Shown: in pieces, positions 63,737 through 64,000 of the stretch | Position numbering within the stretch: the stretch's first letter is position 1 | How the letters are laid out: each line of letters opens with the position of its first letter | NCBI GenBank assembly: GCA_016869715.1 | Contig: VGDM01000002.1 | Coordinates: 1-64,000 of the forward strand | Source: Alphaproteobacteria bacterium | Lineage (GTDB): Bacteria > Pseudomonadota > Alphaproteobacteria > Acetobacterales > Acetobacteraceae | Direction: 5' to 3' | Length of the DNA: 64,000 bases | Translations under genes and position numbers: made by a program | Notes under the pieces: generated by a model | What the model was told of the DNA's origin: nothing | The model's input: the letters and a program-made list of their open reading frames with translations, nothing else | The model's database searches: none

Positions 63737-64000
63737 ATGAGCATAACCCTATGGACTTGGAATACGCCCAATGGGCGAAAGATCAGTGTCGCGCTTGAAG
63801 AAATGGGCCTTGCGTATTCGGTTCGGCCGGTGAACATCAGCAAGGGCGAGCAATTCAACCCTGAATTTCTAGCCTTCAGCCCTAATAACCGCATCCCTGC
63901 GATTCAGGATCCGGATGGGCCGGATGGCAAGCCCACCACGGCGTTTGAAAGCGGCGCGATTTTGCTGTATTTGGCCGACAAAACGGGGCGTTTCCTGCCG
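63737..64000 (+). CDS. Glutathione S-transferase family protein (N-terminal part; cut by window edge)
   Basis: The open frame starts MSITLWTWNTPNGRKISVAL and runs out of the window after 88 codons. Thioredoxin-fold features are visible: YSVRPVNISKGEQ, NPEFLAFSPNNRIPAI with the cis-Pro, and the gamma-Glu site in FESGAILLYLADKTG. The TWNTPNGRKI start is like YfcG/Ure2p-type disulfide-bond oxidoreductases. The C-terminal domain is outside the window. It probably forms a pair with the upstream peroxiredoxin. Confidence 0.9.
   Translation, partial: MSITLWTWNTPNGRKISVALEEMGLAYSVRPVNISKGEQFNPEFLAFSPNNRIPAIQDPDGPDGKPTTAFESGAILLYLADKTGRFLP

Overview
The window is about 60% GC, gene-dense bacterial DNA that looks alphaproteobacterial, most likely Rhodospirillales/Acetobacteraceae. 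The basis is an alpha-type DksA, a fliX-flgI-flgJ flagellar neighbourhood with a sigma-54 promoter, a cysteine-poor L36 protein, a monomeric NADP-dependent isocitrate dehydrogenase, and several Bug-type periplasmic binding proteins. The family assignment is inference from gene content only. No tRNA, rRNA, CRISPR, prophage or transposase gene was seen.

Layout. (1) 0-1.3 kb: a decayed polysaccharide-export gene. (2) 1.3-6.7 kb, minus strand: a tight six-gene catabolic operon (TauD-type dioxygenase, FAH-family hydrolase, two Bug binding proteins, isocitrate-lyase/PEP-mutase family enzyme, 2-haloacid dehalogenase-like HAD). It is divergent from a D-amino-acid-dehydrogenase-like flavoprotein and two SDRs. 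(3) 9.6-13.4 kb: iron alcohol dehydrogenase, enoyl-CoA hydratase, SDRs and an amidase stub. (4) 13.4-17.8 kb: a hotspot of pseudogenes, comprising an HcnABC/opine-oxidase-like three-subunit flavoenzyme and an L,D-transpeptidase. (5) 17.8-35 kb: mostly housekeeping and redox genes (galE, icd, yqgE, hisF-hisE, glcD-glcE, NDH-2, rpmJ, acyl-CoA dehydrogenase, an OxyR-like regulator, dsbB, coq7-like). (6) 35.6-42.7 kb: a hydrolase island with M19 dipeptidase and HDAC-like amidohydrolase divergent from M20, N-carbamoyl amidohydrolase and MlrC-like M81, followed by a PfkB sugar kinase. (7) 42.8-52 kb: a COG2509-like flavoprotein, an SDR, a CoA-transferase/CoA-lyase pair, a Bug protein, and an HpaB-family enzyme, TetR regulator and flavin monooxygenase. 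(8) 52-57.5 kb: dapB, xerC, DUF484, transaldolase, priA. (9) 57.5-60.5 kb: dksA and a decaying flagellar fragment (fliX, flgI, flgJ, flgN-like). (10) 60.6-64 kb: ridA-like, lytic transglycosylase, peroxiredoxin, GST.

Two signals stand out. First, genes for dispensable surface, motility or catabolic traits carry nonsense codons and single-base frameshifts, while the core genes seen here (priA, hisF, icd, dapB, xerC, dksA) are intact. This argues for real, recent gene decay rather than uniformly poor sequence. Most nonsense codons can be explained as C-to-T changes (CAG, CAA or CGA to a stop). Second, two families of structured intergenic repeats lie at gene ends. One is a 44-nt nested hairpin in five copies (three tandem), found only between convergent genes. 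The other is a ~95-100-nt double-hairpin element in two inverted copies, one of which supplies the stop codon of glcE. Both families show compensatory base changes, so the fold rather than the exact sequence appears to be maintained.

All functions are inferred from recognisable motifs and family resemblance read by eye. No database search was run.
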